64,000 nt of DNA from Natrinema sp. DC36 (GTDB lineage: Archaea > Halobacteriota > Halobacteria > Halobacteriales > Natrialbaceae). This document shows, piece by piece, positions 18,588 to 27,833 of this stretch; positions within the stretch are counted from its first letter, which is position 1; each line of letters opens with the position of its first letter. The notes beneath the pieces are model-generated. The model saw only the letters and a list, made by a program, of their open reading frames with translations. It was not told where the DNA came from and searched no databases. Location of the stretch: contig NZ_CP084472.1 of assembly GCF_020405225.1 (NCBI RefSeq), forward strand, positions 868,001-932,000, read 5' to 3'. A program made the position numbers and the translations under genes.

Positions 18588-19217
18588 ATGACGGACGACG
18601 GGTCGAGCGCCGGTGATGAAACCGACGCCCTCGAGATCGACGTCGACGAAACCGACGGGTCCCTCTACCGAATCCTCTCGAGTGCGGTCGTCCCGCGCCC
18701 CATCGCGTGGGTCAGCACCCGGAGCGAGGACGGCGTCGACAATCTCGCGCCGTACAGCTTCTTCACCGTCGCGTCGGTCGAGCCGCCCGTCCTGCTATTC
18801 GCACCGGTCGACGGTGCCGAGGGACTCAAGGACACCCCGCGGAACGCCCGCGACACCGGCGAATTCGTGGTCAACCTCGTGACCGAGGACCTCGCCGCGG
18901 CAATGAACGAAACTAGCGCCACGCTGCCAGCCGGCGAGAGCGAGTTCGATCACGCCGCCCTCGAGCGGGCTGACTCGACCGCGGTCGACCCACCGCGAGT
19001 CGCCGATGCGAGGGTGGCCTTCGAGTGTACCCTCCACGACCTCGTCGACGTCGGCGGCTCGACGCTCGTCCTCGGCGAGGTTCGCCACGTTCACCTCGAG
19101 GAATCCGTGACCACCGACGGGAAGATCGACGTGGGGAAGATCGACGCCGTCGGCCGACTCGCAGGGAGTCACTACGCGCGGACGACCGATCGGTTCTCGC
19201 TCGAGCGGCCGCCGTAG
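18588..19217 (+). CDS. Flavin reductase-like domain protein
   Basis: The 209-residue product has the FMN-binding split-barrel hallmarks: L-S-S-A-V-V-P-R-P-I-A-W-V-S-T-R at about 30-45, N-L-A-P-Y-S-F-F, PPVLLFAP, K-D-T-P-R-N-A, G-E-F-V-V-N-L-V and the C-terminal VGRLAGSHYART. It would bind FMN and reduce flavin or a related substrate. The ATG at 18588 has a purine-rich ggaggg 10 nt upstream. It is divergent from the HxlR regulator, which probably controls it. The substrate is unknown. Confidence 0.87.
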   Translation: MTDDGSSAGDETDALEIDVDETDGSLYRILSSAVVPRPIAWVSTRSEDGVDNLAPYSFFTVASVEPPVLLFAPVDGAEGLKDTPRNARDTGEFVVNLVTEDLAAAMNETSATLPAGESEFDHAALERADSTAVDPPRVADARVAFECTLHDLVDVGGSTLVLGEVRHVHLEESVTTDGKIDVGKIDAVGRLAGSHYARTTDRFSLERPP

Positions 19218-19730
19218 CCCGCGGTCGGTGTCGTGAAACCGCCACTTTTCATACAGCACTAACTGTCGCTGCTGGCCGCAATCGCGTGTCCGTCGGGACG
19301 AACGATCGGTTCGATACACTCGGGCTCGAGGCCGAAACGGTCGGCGAGTAGCGTGTCGCAAACGGCGCATCCGGTTTGATCGGTGCGAGGTGTGGATGGA
19401 GCAGTTAGTTCTGATAGGAATGAATGGGAAGAAGTGTCCTGCTATCGTGGCACACGGAATCGCCACGCCCTCCCCAACCGATTCGCTCGCTCCTATCGTC
19501 GCTCGCTCATCCACTGGAAGACGCTCCGCGACTTCCAAGCCGTCACTCGCTCTGCTCGCGACGACCACGCGCAGCATCGTCGGCCGCCCTCACTGTGCTC
19601 ACGGTTCCCTGCGGTCACCGCTCGCTTTTCGAGGCGCTCACAATGTTCGCGCCTCGCGACGTTCGGTCGGCCGACAGCGCGCGCCACCGCACGCCGGGTG
19701 GCCGGTCTGGAGTGAGATGTGGTTTTCCTA
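19218..19730. repeat. Intergenic region carrying dispersed repeat, copy B
   Basis: No credible gene lies here. Blocks 19437-19513 and 19671-19718 match copy A at 901-970 and 1011-1058 in the same order, with a longer spacer. The spacer is rich in short words such as cgctcgct and gctcgctc. A fragment of the second block (cgcgcgccaccgcac) also occurs at about 56316-56330. Overlapping ORFs on both strands across this region reflect composition, not genes. Confidence 0.7.
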
Positions 19731-20153
19731 CTATCGAACGGTCGCCGCTTCGTCCTCGAGCAGCGTTTCGATATTTTCCAGCGCTCGCAGACTGACCGGT
19801 GCGGATCCGGCGTGGTGAATCGGGAGTTCGAACGCGATCCGACAGCGGTCGCGACCGAGGTCGTCGACGCGATGTCCGGCGGCCGGAATCCCCGTCACGC
19901 GCCAGGTCCACCGTCGTTCCGTGCACTCCGTGATACGGAAGGGGATCCAAGCGCCGGGTATTCTGACCCGCCCGGTCGTCCCGGATCGAACCCGACGATC
20001 GGTCGACTCGACGCCGCGGACGATCGGGGACCATTCCGGCCACTGTACCGTGTCGATGAGAATCTCCCAGGCGTCGGCTGCGGGGACGGCCATGACGTTC
20101 GAAACCTCGAGGCGACGGCCGTCGGGTGTTCTCGTGGTCCTGACTCGAGTCAT
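19731..20153 (-). CDS. SRPBCC-superfamily (START/polyketide-cyclase-like) protein
   Basis: The 140-residue product has the usual helix-grip pattern: V-S-N-V-M-A-V-P-A-A-D-A-W-E-I-L at about 15-30, W-P-E-W-S-P-I-V-R-G-V-E-S, the strand GTTGRVRIPGAWIPFRITEC, R-R-W-T-W-R-V and the long C-terminal helix. Members bind hydrophobic ligands or act as cyclases/ligand carriers. The start at 20153 (MTRVRTTRTPDG) is more plausible than the longer frame. It stands alone and no ligand can be inferred. Confidence 0.8.
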   Translation of the reverse strand: MTRVRTTRTPDGRRLEVSNVMAVPAADAWEILIDTVQWPEWSPIVRGVESTDRRVRSGTTGRVRIPGAWIPFRITECTERRWTWRVTGIPAAGHRVDDLGRDRCRIAFELPIHHAGSAPVSLRALENIETLLEDEAATVR

Positions 20154-20296
20154 GGTCGTTCCTACGCGCTCCCGACCTATGGGGATTACCACGAAATGAG
20201 GTCGGACGCGCTCACGACGGACAGATCAGTGCCTTCGGCCTGAAAGTCACTGGCCGCTAGATTTTACTGGGGTGGCTCCCTCAGTCGCGCTATCCA

Positions 20297-21214
20297 ATGG
20301 CCATACTCGAAGTGGACGACCTCCGGAAGGAGTACGGCGGCTTCGTCGCCGTGGAGGGCAGCTCCTTCGACATCGAGCGAGGCGAGGTCTTCGGCGTCGT
20401 CGGCCCCAACGGCGCGGGAAAGACGACGACGCTGAAGATGCTGGCCGGGCTGATCGAGCCCACCGCCGGCACCGCCGTCGTCGCCGGCCACACCCCCGGC
20501 GAGCCCGCGATGCAGCGCCGCCTCGGCTTCCTCCCCGAGGAGTCCCCGCTGTACGAGGAGATGACCGCGATCGACTACCTCGAGTTCTTCGCCGATCTCT
20601 ACGACGTGCCCCGCGACGCGGCCCGCGAGCGGATCCACGACTCGCTGGACCGCCTCGACCTCGAGCACCGCGACAGGAAGATCGGCAACATGTCGAAGGG
20701 GATGCAGCGGAAGGTCGCGATCGCGCGGGCCTTGGTGAACGACCCCGACGTGCTGATCTTCGACGAGCCGGCGTCGGGACTGGATCCGCTGACGACCAAC
20801 TACATCATCGAGTTCACCGAGGAACTGAGCGACGAAGGGAAGACGATCGTCTTCAGCGCACACAACCTCTTCCACGTCGAGAGCATCTGCGATCGGATCG
20901 TCATCATGAACGACGGCCGGATCGTCGCCCGCGGCACGCTCGAGGAGATTCGGGACGCCCACGGCGGCACCGAGTATCACGTCTACGCGACCGGAGACGG
21001 CAGCGACGGCCTCGCGGACGCCGGCTCGCCGATCGACGTGACTCACGAGAACGGGCAGGTCCGCCACGTCGTCGGCGATATGACCGCCGTCGACGCCGTC
21101 CGAGAGACCGTCGAGGCGGCGGGCGGCCGCGTCACCGATATCCAGACGAAGACCCCGAGCCTGGAGGATATCTTCCTCGAGGTGGCGAGCGAGCCGGTGG
21201 AGGCCGAGACGTGA
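20297..21214 (+). CDS. ABC transporter ATP-binding protein (ABC-2/NatA type)
   Basis: The 305-residue ATPase has Walker A G-P-N-G-A-G-K-T-T (about 36-44), a Q-loop region L-P-E-E-S-P-L-Y, signature N-M-S-K-G-M-Q-R-K, Walker B V-L-I-F-D-E-P-A-S-G-L-D-P and H-loop S-A-H-N-L. A C-terminal domain of about 85 residues follows, ending L-E-D-I-F-L-E-V-A as in drug/Na+ exporter ATPases. It is the first gene of a three-gene operon; its TGA overlaps the GTG start of the permease (GTGA at 21211-21214). The exporter's substrate is unknown. Confidence 0.95.
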   Translation: MAILEVDDLRKEYGGFVAVEGSSFDIERGEVFGVVGPNGAGKTTTLKMLAGLIEPTAGTAVVAGHTPGEPAMQRRLGFLPEESPLYEEMTAIDYLEFFADLYDVPRDAARERIHDSLDRLDLEHRDRKIGNMSKGMQRKVAIARALVNDPDVLIFDEPASGLDPLTTNYIIEFTEELSDEGKTIVFSAHNLFHVESICDRIVIMNDGRIVARGTLEEIRDAHGGTEYHVYATGDGSDGLADAGSPIDVTHENGQVRHVVGDMTAVDAVRETVEAAGGRVTDIQTKTPSLEDIFLEVASEPVEAET

Positions 21215-23088
21215 GCGACGGCCGTCTCCGCGGGATCGTCTCGCGCACGGCCCGGATCGCTCGCTGGGAGGTCGCCCGGAGCGCCGGCACCGTCGATCGA
21301 AAGACTGCGCTCGTCCTCGTCGTGATGGTGGCCGCGATCGGGACCGCGGGGTTCTCGGTCGCCGACGAGGGACTCGGCCTCGAGCGGGAGATCTACACCG
21401 TCGGCGTCGACGAGGACAGCCGGTACTACGACGTCGCCGTCGACAGCGAGCAGTTTCGGCCCGTCCCGCTCGAGGACGTCACGACCGACGGCGACGGAAA
21501 CGCCGGCACCATCGCCGTTCGCGACGAGGCGTCCGTCGACGTGGTCGTGACTCGAGACGGTCGGATCGGTCACCTCGGCGACAACGGCGCGGCCGCCTAC
21601 GACGCGTTTCGCGAGTCCGTCGAGGCGTACAACGGGAAACTGATGGACGAGGAAGCCGACCAGGCGGCCGCGTACCCGGTGCTCGTCTCGATCGAGTATC
21701 AGCAGCGCGATCTCGGCGGGGCGACCGATTCCGGAGCCGGTGACGGAGATGGAGCCGGCGACGGAACCGATAGCGGGGACGGGACGAACGGCGGAAGCGG
21801 GGACGGAACCGGCGGGAACACGGACGGGAGCACCGGAGACGAATCCGGGGCGAACGGAGACGGCGGAAGCGGGACCGACGACGGAGACGGCCGAACGCAG
21901 GTCCCGAACGTCGGCGACGGATCGACGTCGACGACGGCACCGGACCGCCCCGGCTCGATTTCGCCGCCGTTCCCGTTCGAATCGCTCGTGCTCGCGTTCC
22001 TCTTCGTCGTCCCGATGAACTTCGTCATTCAGGCCTACGGGAGCACGATCATGGACGAGCGGGTCAAACGCCGCGGCGAACTGCTGCTCGTCTCGCCGGC
22101 CTCGAGTCACGAGATCGTCGCGGGGAAGACCCTCCCGTACTTGCTCGGACTCGTCGGGGTCGTCGTCGCGATCGCGTGGGTGATCGAGGGCGGGCCGATA
22201 GCGATCGCGGCGGCGCTACCGATCGCCCTGCTCTTCCTCGGGGCCACGTTCGTCGGGGCGATGCTCGCCCGCTCGTTCAAGGAACTCACTTTCGTGACGG
22301 TCACGATCAGCGTCTTCCTGACGACGTACACGTTCATTCCGGCGGTCTTCGCCGACGTGAACGCCATCGCGTTGATTTCACCGCTGACGCTGGTCGTGAT
22401 GGATCTCCAGGGCGAGTCGGTCCGACTCGGGGAGTACCTGTTCTCGACCGGTCCCTTCTACCTCGGCGCGGCCGTCTGCTTCCTGCTCGGGATCGGCGTC
22501 TACCGCGAGGAGGACATGTTCGCCCAGAAGCCGATCCCGGCCAAAGTCGTTGACGCGATCGCGAACCGCATTCGCGGTCGCCGGAGCGTCTTCGTGCTGC
22601 CGATCCTGTTCATTCCGTTCGTGTTCGCGAGTCAGCTCCTCGCGGTCGCCCTGCTGTTCGTCGTCCCCCAGGCGATCGCCGTACCGCTGATCATCCTCAT
22701 CGCGGCGACGGTCGAGGAGATCGCGAAGAGCGTGCACGTCTACGCCGGCTTCGCCCGATCGCGATTCGAGCCGACACTGGGGACCGCCGCGGTGCTCGGC
22801 GCGCTCTCCGGAGCCGGCTTCTTCGTCGGCGAGAAGCTCACCCACGTCGTCCAGTTCGTGGGCCTCCCCGATCTCCCGGTCGGCACCGCCGCGTTCGGTC
22901 CGGCCGTCTCGGACGAGCCGCTCGTTCTCGCCGTCGTCTTTCTCGCGCCGCTGGCCCTGCACGTCGTGACGGCCGTCATCCCGGCGCTCGGGGCGAGTCG
23001 CAGCCGGCTCGGCTACGTCGGCGGCCTCCTCGCGGCGATCGTCGTTCACGCGGCCTACAATCTGGGGGTGATCACCCTTGTCGCGTGA
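21211..23088 (+). CDS. ABC-2 permease fused to a PrsW/CPBP-like membrane protease domain
   Basis: The 625-residue product starts at GTG 21211, overlapping the ATPase stop. It has TM1 (A-L-V-L-V-V-M-V-A-A-I-G-T-A), an extracytosolic domain, and a Gly/Asp/Ser/Thr-rich linker (about 169-247). An ABC-2 type TM bundle follows (LVLAFLFVVPMNFVIQAYG, then ERVKRRGELLLVSPASSHEI). After about residue 455 comes a second hydrophobic domain with V-E-E-I-A-K (E502-E503), Glu541 in F-V-G-E-K, His584 and H613-A-A-Y-N617. These match the paired-Glu, Glu and His motifs of PrsW/CPBP intramembrane proteases. Bacterial NatB-type permease/CPBP fusions are known; this looks like a haloarchaeal counterpart. Whether it is proteolytic is unproven. 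Confidence 0.85.
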   Translation: MSDGRLRGIVSRTARIARWEVARSAGTVDRKTALVLVVMVAAIGTAGFSVADEGLGLEREIYTVGVDEDSRYYDVAVDSEQFRPVPLEDVTTDGDGNAGTIAVRDEASVDVVVTRDGRIGHLGDNGAAAYDAFRESVEAYNGKLMDEEADQAAAYPVLVSIEYQQRDLGGATDSGAGDGDGAGDGTDSGDGTNGGSGDGTGGNTDGSTGDESGANGDGGSGTDDGDGRTQVPNVGDGSTSTTAPDRPGSISPPFPFESLVLAFLFVVPMNFVIQAYGSTIMDERVKRRGELLLVSPASSHEIVAGKTLPYLLGLVGVVVAIAWVIEGGPIAIAAALPIALLFLGATFVGAMLARSFKELTFVTVTISVFLTTYTFIPAVFADVNAIALISPLTLVVMDLQGESVRLGEYLFSTGPFYLGAAVCFLLGIGVYREEDMFAQKPIPAKVVDAIANRIRGRRSVFVLPILFIPFVFASQLLAVALLFVVPQAIAVPLIILIAATVEEIAKSVHVYAGFARSRFEPTLGTAAVLGALSGAGFFVGEKLTHVVQFVGLPDLPVGTAAFGPAVSDEPLVLAVVFLAPLALHVVTAVIPALGASRSRLGYVGGLLAAIVVHAAYNLGVITLVA

Positions 23089-24361
23089 GCGCGACCGCAC
23101 CGATGACGGTGAGATCGGCGACAGTGAGATTGGCAGCGGTGAGCGTGACGACGGCGAGATCGGCGACGGAGACGGCGAGAGCGCTCGAATTGCGCGGACC
23201 GAGTGGCGGTCCCGCTCGAGCGGAGCCGACGATCCCCGAGACTCGAGCCGACGGGGGCCGAATCCCCCGGTACGAGCGGACGGCGGGACCGACGCGGGCT
23301 CGAGTTGGGGTGCGCGCTGGGCTATCGCGCGCCGCGAACTGGCCTCGCTGCGCTCCGAGAAGACGATCCTGCTGGCGCTCGCGATTCAGCTGTTCATCGC
23401 GGCCTTCTCCTCGTTTCTGGTCGTCGGCCTCGTCTCGCTGTCAGATCCGGGGGCGGTCGACGGCTATCAGACCGAAATCGCCGTCACGGGCGACGATACC
23501 GATACGCTGCTCGCGGTCGCGAACGAACGTGACGGCGTCACCGCTCAACAGTACGACGATCGAGGGGCTGCCTACGACGCCTTCGAGCGCGGCAGCGTCT
23601 CCGCCGTCCTGGATGCGAACAGAAACGATGACGGGCAACTCGTCGTCAGAGCGACCGCGCCCGAGTCGGGGCTCCAGACGACCCTGCTCGTCGTCCAGCT
23701 TCGGGACACCCTGGAGCACGTCGAGCGCGTCGAGCGCCAGGGACACGTGGAGAGCGGTCGACTGGAGCAGTCACCGGTGCCGGTACCGGACGAGATCGAG
23801 GCGAGCCCGTACGTCGGCTTCACCTACACCATCCTGCTGCCGCTGCTGTGTTTCCTGCCGGTGTTCATCAGCGGCTCCATCGTCGTGGACTCGCTGATCG
23901 AGGAGCGCCAGCGGGGAACCCTCGAGTTGCTCCGCGTCGCGCCGCTTTCGCTCGCGGACGTGATCGACGCGAAACTGCTGGCGACGGCGGCACTGGCACC
24001 GCTACAGGCGATCGCGTGGCTCCTCTTGCTCTCGTTCAACGGGACCGCGATCGCGAGTCCCGTGGCGCTGGTCGTTCTGGTGGCCGCGCTATCGTTGCTG
24101 GTCGTCGCCGGCGGGGTCGCGATCGCGCTGTGGGCACCCGACAGGCGACAGGCCCAGTTGCTCTACTCGACGGCCACCGTCGGCGCGCTGGTCCTCGCGA
24201 CCGTCCTGCCCGAGCACCCCGCGAACACCGTCGCGAAGTTCGCGATCGGGAACCCGACGCCGACGACGTGGGTGCTGCTCGCCGCGTACGGTCTCCTCGC
24301 GATCGGCGCGTTCGTCGCCCTCGAGCGCGGTATCGATCGACTCGATCCCGACTCGCTGTAG
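23078..24361 (+). CDS. ABC-2 type transporter permease
   Basis: The 427-residue product appears to start at TTG 23078, overlapping the previous gene by 11 nt, with gggggtgat as a ribosome-binding site just upstream. After a hydrophilic Asp/Gly/Arg-rich N-terminus (about 75 residues) come W-A-I-A-R-R-E-L-A-S-L-R-S-E-K-T and TM1, then a soluble extracytosolic domain. Four or five TMs follow, including LLPLLCFLPVFISGSIVVDS, E-E-R-Q-R-G-T-L-E-L-L-R-V-A-P-L and A-P-D-R-R-Q-A-Q-L-L. It is homologous in layout to the preceding permease and probably forms a heterodimeric membrane part. The start codon is uncertain; the hydrophilic N-terminus may be shorter. Confidence 0.87.
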   Translation: MSRERDRTDDGEIGDSEIGSGERDDGEIGDGDGESARIARTEWRSRSSGADDPRDSSRRGPNPPVRADGGTDAGSSWGARWAIARRELASLRSEKTILLALAIQLFIAAFSSFLVVGLVSLSDPGAVDGYQTEIAVTGDDTDTLLAVANERDGVTAQQYDDRGAAYDAFERGSVSAVLDANRNDDGQLVVRATAPESGLQTTLLVVQLRDTLEHVERVERQGHVESGRLEQSPVPVPDEIEASPYVGFTYTILLPLLCFLPVFISGSIVVDSLIEERQRGTLELLRVAPLSLADVIDAKLLATAALAPLQAIAWLLLLSFNGTAIASPVALVVLVAALSLLVVAGGVAIALWAPDRRQAQLLYSTATVGALVLATVLPEHPANTVAKFAIGNPTPTTWVLLAAYGLLAIGAFVALERGIDRLDPDSL

Positions 24362-24455
24362 GGCTCGAGACGGTCCCCGCTCCACGAGACCCTTTTGACG
24401 GGACGGCGATGGCAGATCCTAAACGCTTAGTCCCTCTAGGGGTGCGTATCTGGTA

Positions 24456-26327
24456 ATGAGTAACCCCGACCCACCCGATCAGGAGCGGACGGGCCGAGAG
24501 CCGCCCGATCAGGAGCAGCGGGACAGCGATCGGCCCGAGCAAGAACAGGTCCGAGAGGCGGTCGAACGATCCAGAAGCGGCGCACCGGCGGTCGGCGCGG
24601 TCGTTCGGGATCGCTTCTCCGCCGACGAGGTCTTCCAGCGGATCGTCGCCGCGGCCGACGAGGAAGTCACCTCGGGGAGCCGCGAACTCTTCTTCAGCGG
24701 TATCGCCGCCGGCTTCGCGATCACGATCACTGTCCTGCTATACGCCTCGCTGTACGCCTCGACCGACGGCCATCCGATACTGAGCGCGCTGCTCTATCCG
24801 CTCGGCTTCATTTACATCATCATCGGCGGCTACCAGCTCTACACCGAGAACACGCTCCCGCCGGTCGCGCTCTCCCTCGAACGAATCGCGAGCATTCCCG
24901 CGCTCTTGCGCCACTGGACGATCGTGCTCGCCGGCAACTTCACCGGCAGTGCGATCGGTGCGGCGGCGCTCGCGTGGGGCGGCGTGTTCTCGCCCGAAGC
25001 GGCAGACGCGGCGATGTATCTCGGGACCCACGGCATGGAAACGGCGTGGCTCGATCTGTTCTTCAAGGCGACCTTTGCCGGCCTGATCGTCGCCGGCGTC
25101 GTCTGGGTGGAGTACTCCGCGCGCGAAACGATCGCCAGAATCGTCATCGTCTACATGGCGTTCCTCGCGATCCCGATCGGCAACCTGTTCCACGTCGTCA
25201 CATCGTTCACCGAGATGGCCTACGTCGTTTTCCTCGGTGAGTTCGGTCTCTTCGCCGGCCTGACCCAGTTCGTTCTCCCGGTCCTCCTCGGAAACACCAT
25301 CGGCGGCATCTTGCTGGTGACCGTCGTCAACTACTTCCAGACGAGCGAACGCCGCCTCGAGTCGGCCCGGTTCGATGGGAACGAACGCCAGCTTTCGATA
25401 CGGGAGTGGCTGTTCGGCGGCTACGCCGGTCGGTCGTACGTCCCCCTGATCGACACCGCCGGCGTGTCGGAGATCGAAGAGAGCGGGACGTACCGCGTGC
25501 TCGTCCCGATCTCGAATCCGCGCACCGAGTCGCGGATCGTCGATCTGGCCTGTACGCTGGCGAACGACCACGAGAACGCGGTCGTCCACGCCGTCCACAT
25601 CGTCCAGATACCCGATCGGCGGTCGATGCGCTACGGCTCCGGACGGAACGAGCGGATCGTCTCCGAATCCGAGCGGAAGATGGACGGGATCCGCGAGACG
25701 ATTTCGTCGTACGATATCGGCTGTGAGACCTCGACGGTCGTCTCCCACCGGTCGTTCGAGGACGTCTTCGACACGGCGGAGCGCGAGCGGGCGGACCTCG
25801 TCGTCCTCGGCTGGGGAGACAAGCAACCGTGGGGCGCGGGTCCCGCCGAGAGCCGGATCAGAAAGCTGACCAACAACCTCCCCTGCGATTTCCTCGTCCT
25901 CAAGGACCGAGACCTGGACACCTCGCGGATCCTCCTGCCCACTGCCGGCGGTCCGGACTCGGACCTCAGCGCCGAAGTCGCTCGAACGCTCGTGCAAGCG
26001 GATGGATCGGACGTCTCACTCCTGCACGTCGTCGACGACGCCGAGGAGCGCGCGGCCGGTCGGACGTTCCTCGCGAACTGGGCCTCCGAGCACGATCTCG
26101 AGGACGCCGACCTCACGATCGACGACTCGGGCGATATCGAGGGGGCGATCTGTCGCGAAGCCGCCGATCACTCGCTCGTGATCATCGGCGCGACGGAAGC
26201 GGGACTCCTCTCGCGGCTGGTGAGCGACTCCCTCCACATGGACGTCGTCAACGAGGTCGACAGTTCGGTCCTGCTCGCCGAGCGACCCAGCAAACGAAAC
26301 GCCATTCGCCGACTGTTGGGCCGGTAG
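24456..26327 (+). CDS. Formate/nitrite-type (FNT) channel fused to two UspA domains
   Basis: The 623-residue product has a charged Pro/Asp/Gln-rich N-terminus (1-50). Its FNT core of about six TMs (60-315) includes LFFSGIAAGFAITI, GGYQLYTENTLPP, L-A-G-N-F-T-G-S-A-I-G-A and I-G-N-L-F-H-V-V-T-S-F-T-E. Two universal-stress-protein domains follow (about 345-485 and 490-610), with Y-R-V-L-V-P-I-S-N-P and I-L-L-P-T-A-G-G-P-D-S-D. The second lacks a clear G-x2-G-x9-G-S ATP motif. FNT channels pass formate, nitrite, acetate or hydrosulfide; the USP tail suggests cytosolic gating or sensing. Confidence 0.9.
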   Translation: MSNPDPPDQERTGREPPDQEQRDSDRPEQEQVREAVERSRSGAPAVGAVVRDRFSADEVFQRIVAAADEEVTSGSRELFFSGIAAGFAITITVLLYASLYASTDGHPILSALLYPLGFIYIIIGGYQLYTENTLPPVALSLERIASIPALLRHWTIVLAGNFTGSAIGAAALAWGGVFSPEAADAAMYLGTHGMETAWLDLFFKATFAGLIVAGVVWVEYSARETIARIVIVYMAFLAIPIGNLFHVVTSFTEMAYVVFLGEFGLFAGLTQFVLPVLLGNTIGGILLVTVVNYFQTSERRLESARFDGNERQLSIREWLFGGYAGRSYVPLIDTAGVSEIEESGTYRVLVPISNPRTESRIVDLACTLANDHENAVVHAVHIVQIPDRRSMRYGSGRNERIVSESERKMDGIRETISSYDIGCETSTVVSHRSFEDVFDTAERERADLVVLGWGDKQPWGAGPAESRIRKLTNNLPCDFLVLKDRDLDTSRILLPTAGGPDSDLSAEVARTLVQADGSDVSLLHVVDDAEERAAGRTFLANWASEHDLEDADLTIDDSGDIEGAICREAADHSLVIIGATEAGLLSRLVSDSLHMDVVNEVDSSVLLAERPSKRNAIRRLLGR

Positions 26328-26414
26328 CCACTCGAGATTTCGCCCGGGAACTGGCCGTGTGCGATTGATTGCCGCACCACGTACTGTTTTCTCCCCGGTT
26401 TGCGTACGCCCGGT

Positions 26415-27389
26415 ATGGAGTACACGACGCTCGGTTCGACCGGGATGCAGGTTAGTCGGCTCTGTCTGGGCTGTATGAGCTTCGGCTCGAGCGACTGGCG
26501 TGAGTGGGTGCTCGACGACGAGGAGAGCAAAGCGATCATCGACCGCGCGATCGACCTCGGGATCAATTTCTTCGACACCGCGAACATGTACTCGAGAGGC
26601 GAGTCCGAGCGAATCCTGGGCGAGGCGCTCGAGGGCCACCGCGAGGAGTCGGTGGTCGCGACGAAGGGCTTCTTCCGGATGCGCGACGACGACCCGAACT
26701 CGGGCGGTCTCTCTCGAAAGGCGATCGAGCAGGAACTCGCAGCGAGCCGCGACCGACTGGGGATGGACACGGTCGACCTCTACCAGCCCCACCGCTGGGA
26801 TCACAACACGCCGGTCGAGACGACGCTCCGCGCGCTCGACGACGCCGTTCGGCGCGGGCACGTCCGCTATATCGGCGCCTCGTCGATGTGGGCCCACCAG
26901 TTCGCCGACTCGCTGCACACGAGCGAGTCGCTGGGACTCGAGTGCTTCGCCACGATGCAGAACCACTACAACCTCGTCTACCGTGAGGAGGAGCGCGAGA
27001 TGCTCCCGCTCTGCGAGAACGAGGGGGTCGGCGTCATGCCGTGGTCGCCGCTAGCTCGAGGGTACCTGACCCGACCGCACGAAGAGATCGATGCCACGAC
27101 CCGCGGCGAGACCGAGGAGTACCTGTACGAACACCCCTACCGGGAGGGCGGCGGCCAGGAGATTAACGAGCGGGTCGCGGACCTGGCGGACGACAAGGGC
27201 GCGACGATGGCCCAGATCGCCCTCTCGTGGTTACTCCACAAGGACTGGGTCGACGCCCCGATCGTCGGCACGACCAGCGTCGAGCATCTGGAGCAGGCCG
27301 TCGAAGCGCTCGAGATATCGCTGTCCGAGTCGGACATGGAGTACCTCGAGGAGCCCTACGAGCCGGTTCCGGTGTCCGGTCACCGGTGA
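26415..27389 (+). CDS. Aldo/keto reductase
   Basis: The 324-residue TIM-barrel oxidoreductase has the catalytic tetrad visible: D and Y in F-F-D-T-A-N-M-Y-S, K in V-V-A-T-K-G-F and H in L-Y-Q-P-H-R-W-D. The N-terminus L-G-S-T-G-M-Q-V-S-R-L-C-L-G-C-M-S-F-G and the C-terminal P-I-V-G-T-T-S-V-E-H-L-E-Q-A NADPH-binding segment are typical of the AKR12/YdhF-like group. The start at 26415 follows the family N-terminus; a TTG at 26400 is in frame. It is a single gene with unknown carbonyl substrate. Confidence 0.92.
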   Translation: MEYTTLGSTGMQVSRLCLGCMSFGSSDWREWVLDDEESKAIIDRAIDLGINFFDTANMYSRGESERILGEALEGHREESVVATKGFFRMRDDDPNSGGLSRKAIEQELAASRDRLGMDTVDLYQPHRWDHNTPVETTLRALDDAVRRGHVRYIGASSMWAHQFADSLHTSESLGLECFATMQNHYNLVYREEEREMLPLCENEGVGVMPWSPLARGYLTRPHEEIDATTRGETEEYLYEHPYREGGGQEINERVADLADDKGATMAQIALSWLLHKDWVDAPIVGTTSVEHLEQAVEALEISLSESDMEYLEEPYEPVPVSGHR

Positions 27390-27463
27390 GTCGGTTCGAC
27401 GGCTGGTTCCGAACAACGGCTAATTCGAAACAAAATTCGCAGAACACTCCGCTTTTGTCGGCG

Positions 27464-27688
27464 TCACTCCAGCGAACATGACACAGTCTCGGTCGTGTCG
27501 ATCCCCAACAGGTAGTTCCCGCCGCAAAAGCGGGTCGTCGCGTTGAGCAGCAAACCGGCTGCGGCGATCGCTGTCGTGACGGCGATAGCGCGCCGATCAG
27601 TCAGTACCGCTGCACCGGCGACCGCGAGCAGCCAGATTCCCAGGACAGCCCTGACGATTCGATCGAGTCCGCCGACGTTTCGCTGCAT
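27464..27688 (-). CDS. DUF2892 (YgaP-like) membrane protein
   Basis: The 74-residue protein has two hydrophobic helices (A-V-L-G-I-W-L-L-A-V-A-G-A-A-V and T-T-A-I-A-A-A-G-L-L). It has the characteristic start M-Q-R-N-V-G-G-L-D-R-I-V-R and the motif T-R-F-C-G-G-N-Y-L-L-G-I-D-T. The Cys-Gly pair after the second helix is the conserved DUF2892 position found in the membrane part of bacterial YgaP, usually fused or linked to rhodanese domains. No rhodanese gene is adjacent. Confidence 0.85.
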   Translation of the reverse strand: MQRNVGGLDRIVRAVLGIWLLAVAGAAVLTDRRAIAVTTAIAAAGLLLNATTRFCGGNYLLGIDTTETVSCSLE

Positions 27689-27833
27689 ACTCGCTCAAAC
27701 GGATTACGGGAAGAAATCGGTACGGCCGAACTTTTCGGGCACGTTTATAAGCTACCGCCACTCGCATTCGCGATCGACGACGACCCGCATTGCGGAGTAA
27801 CAGTTTTTGAGTCACTCTTCGAACGATTGACGT

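Noticed and set aside
20272-23088. A 938-codon open frame through the ABC ATPase and permease
   Set aside because: Its first part is a shadow of the ATPase gene (Arg/Pro-rich, no motifs). The permease starts at GTG 21211, where the ATPase stop overlaps it.
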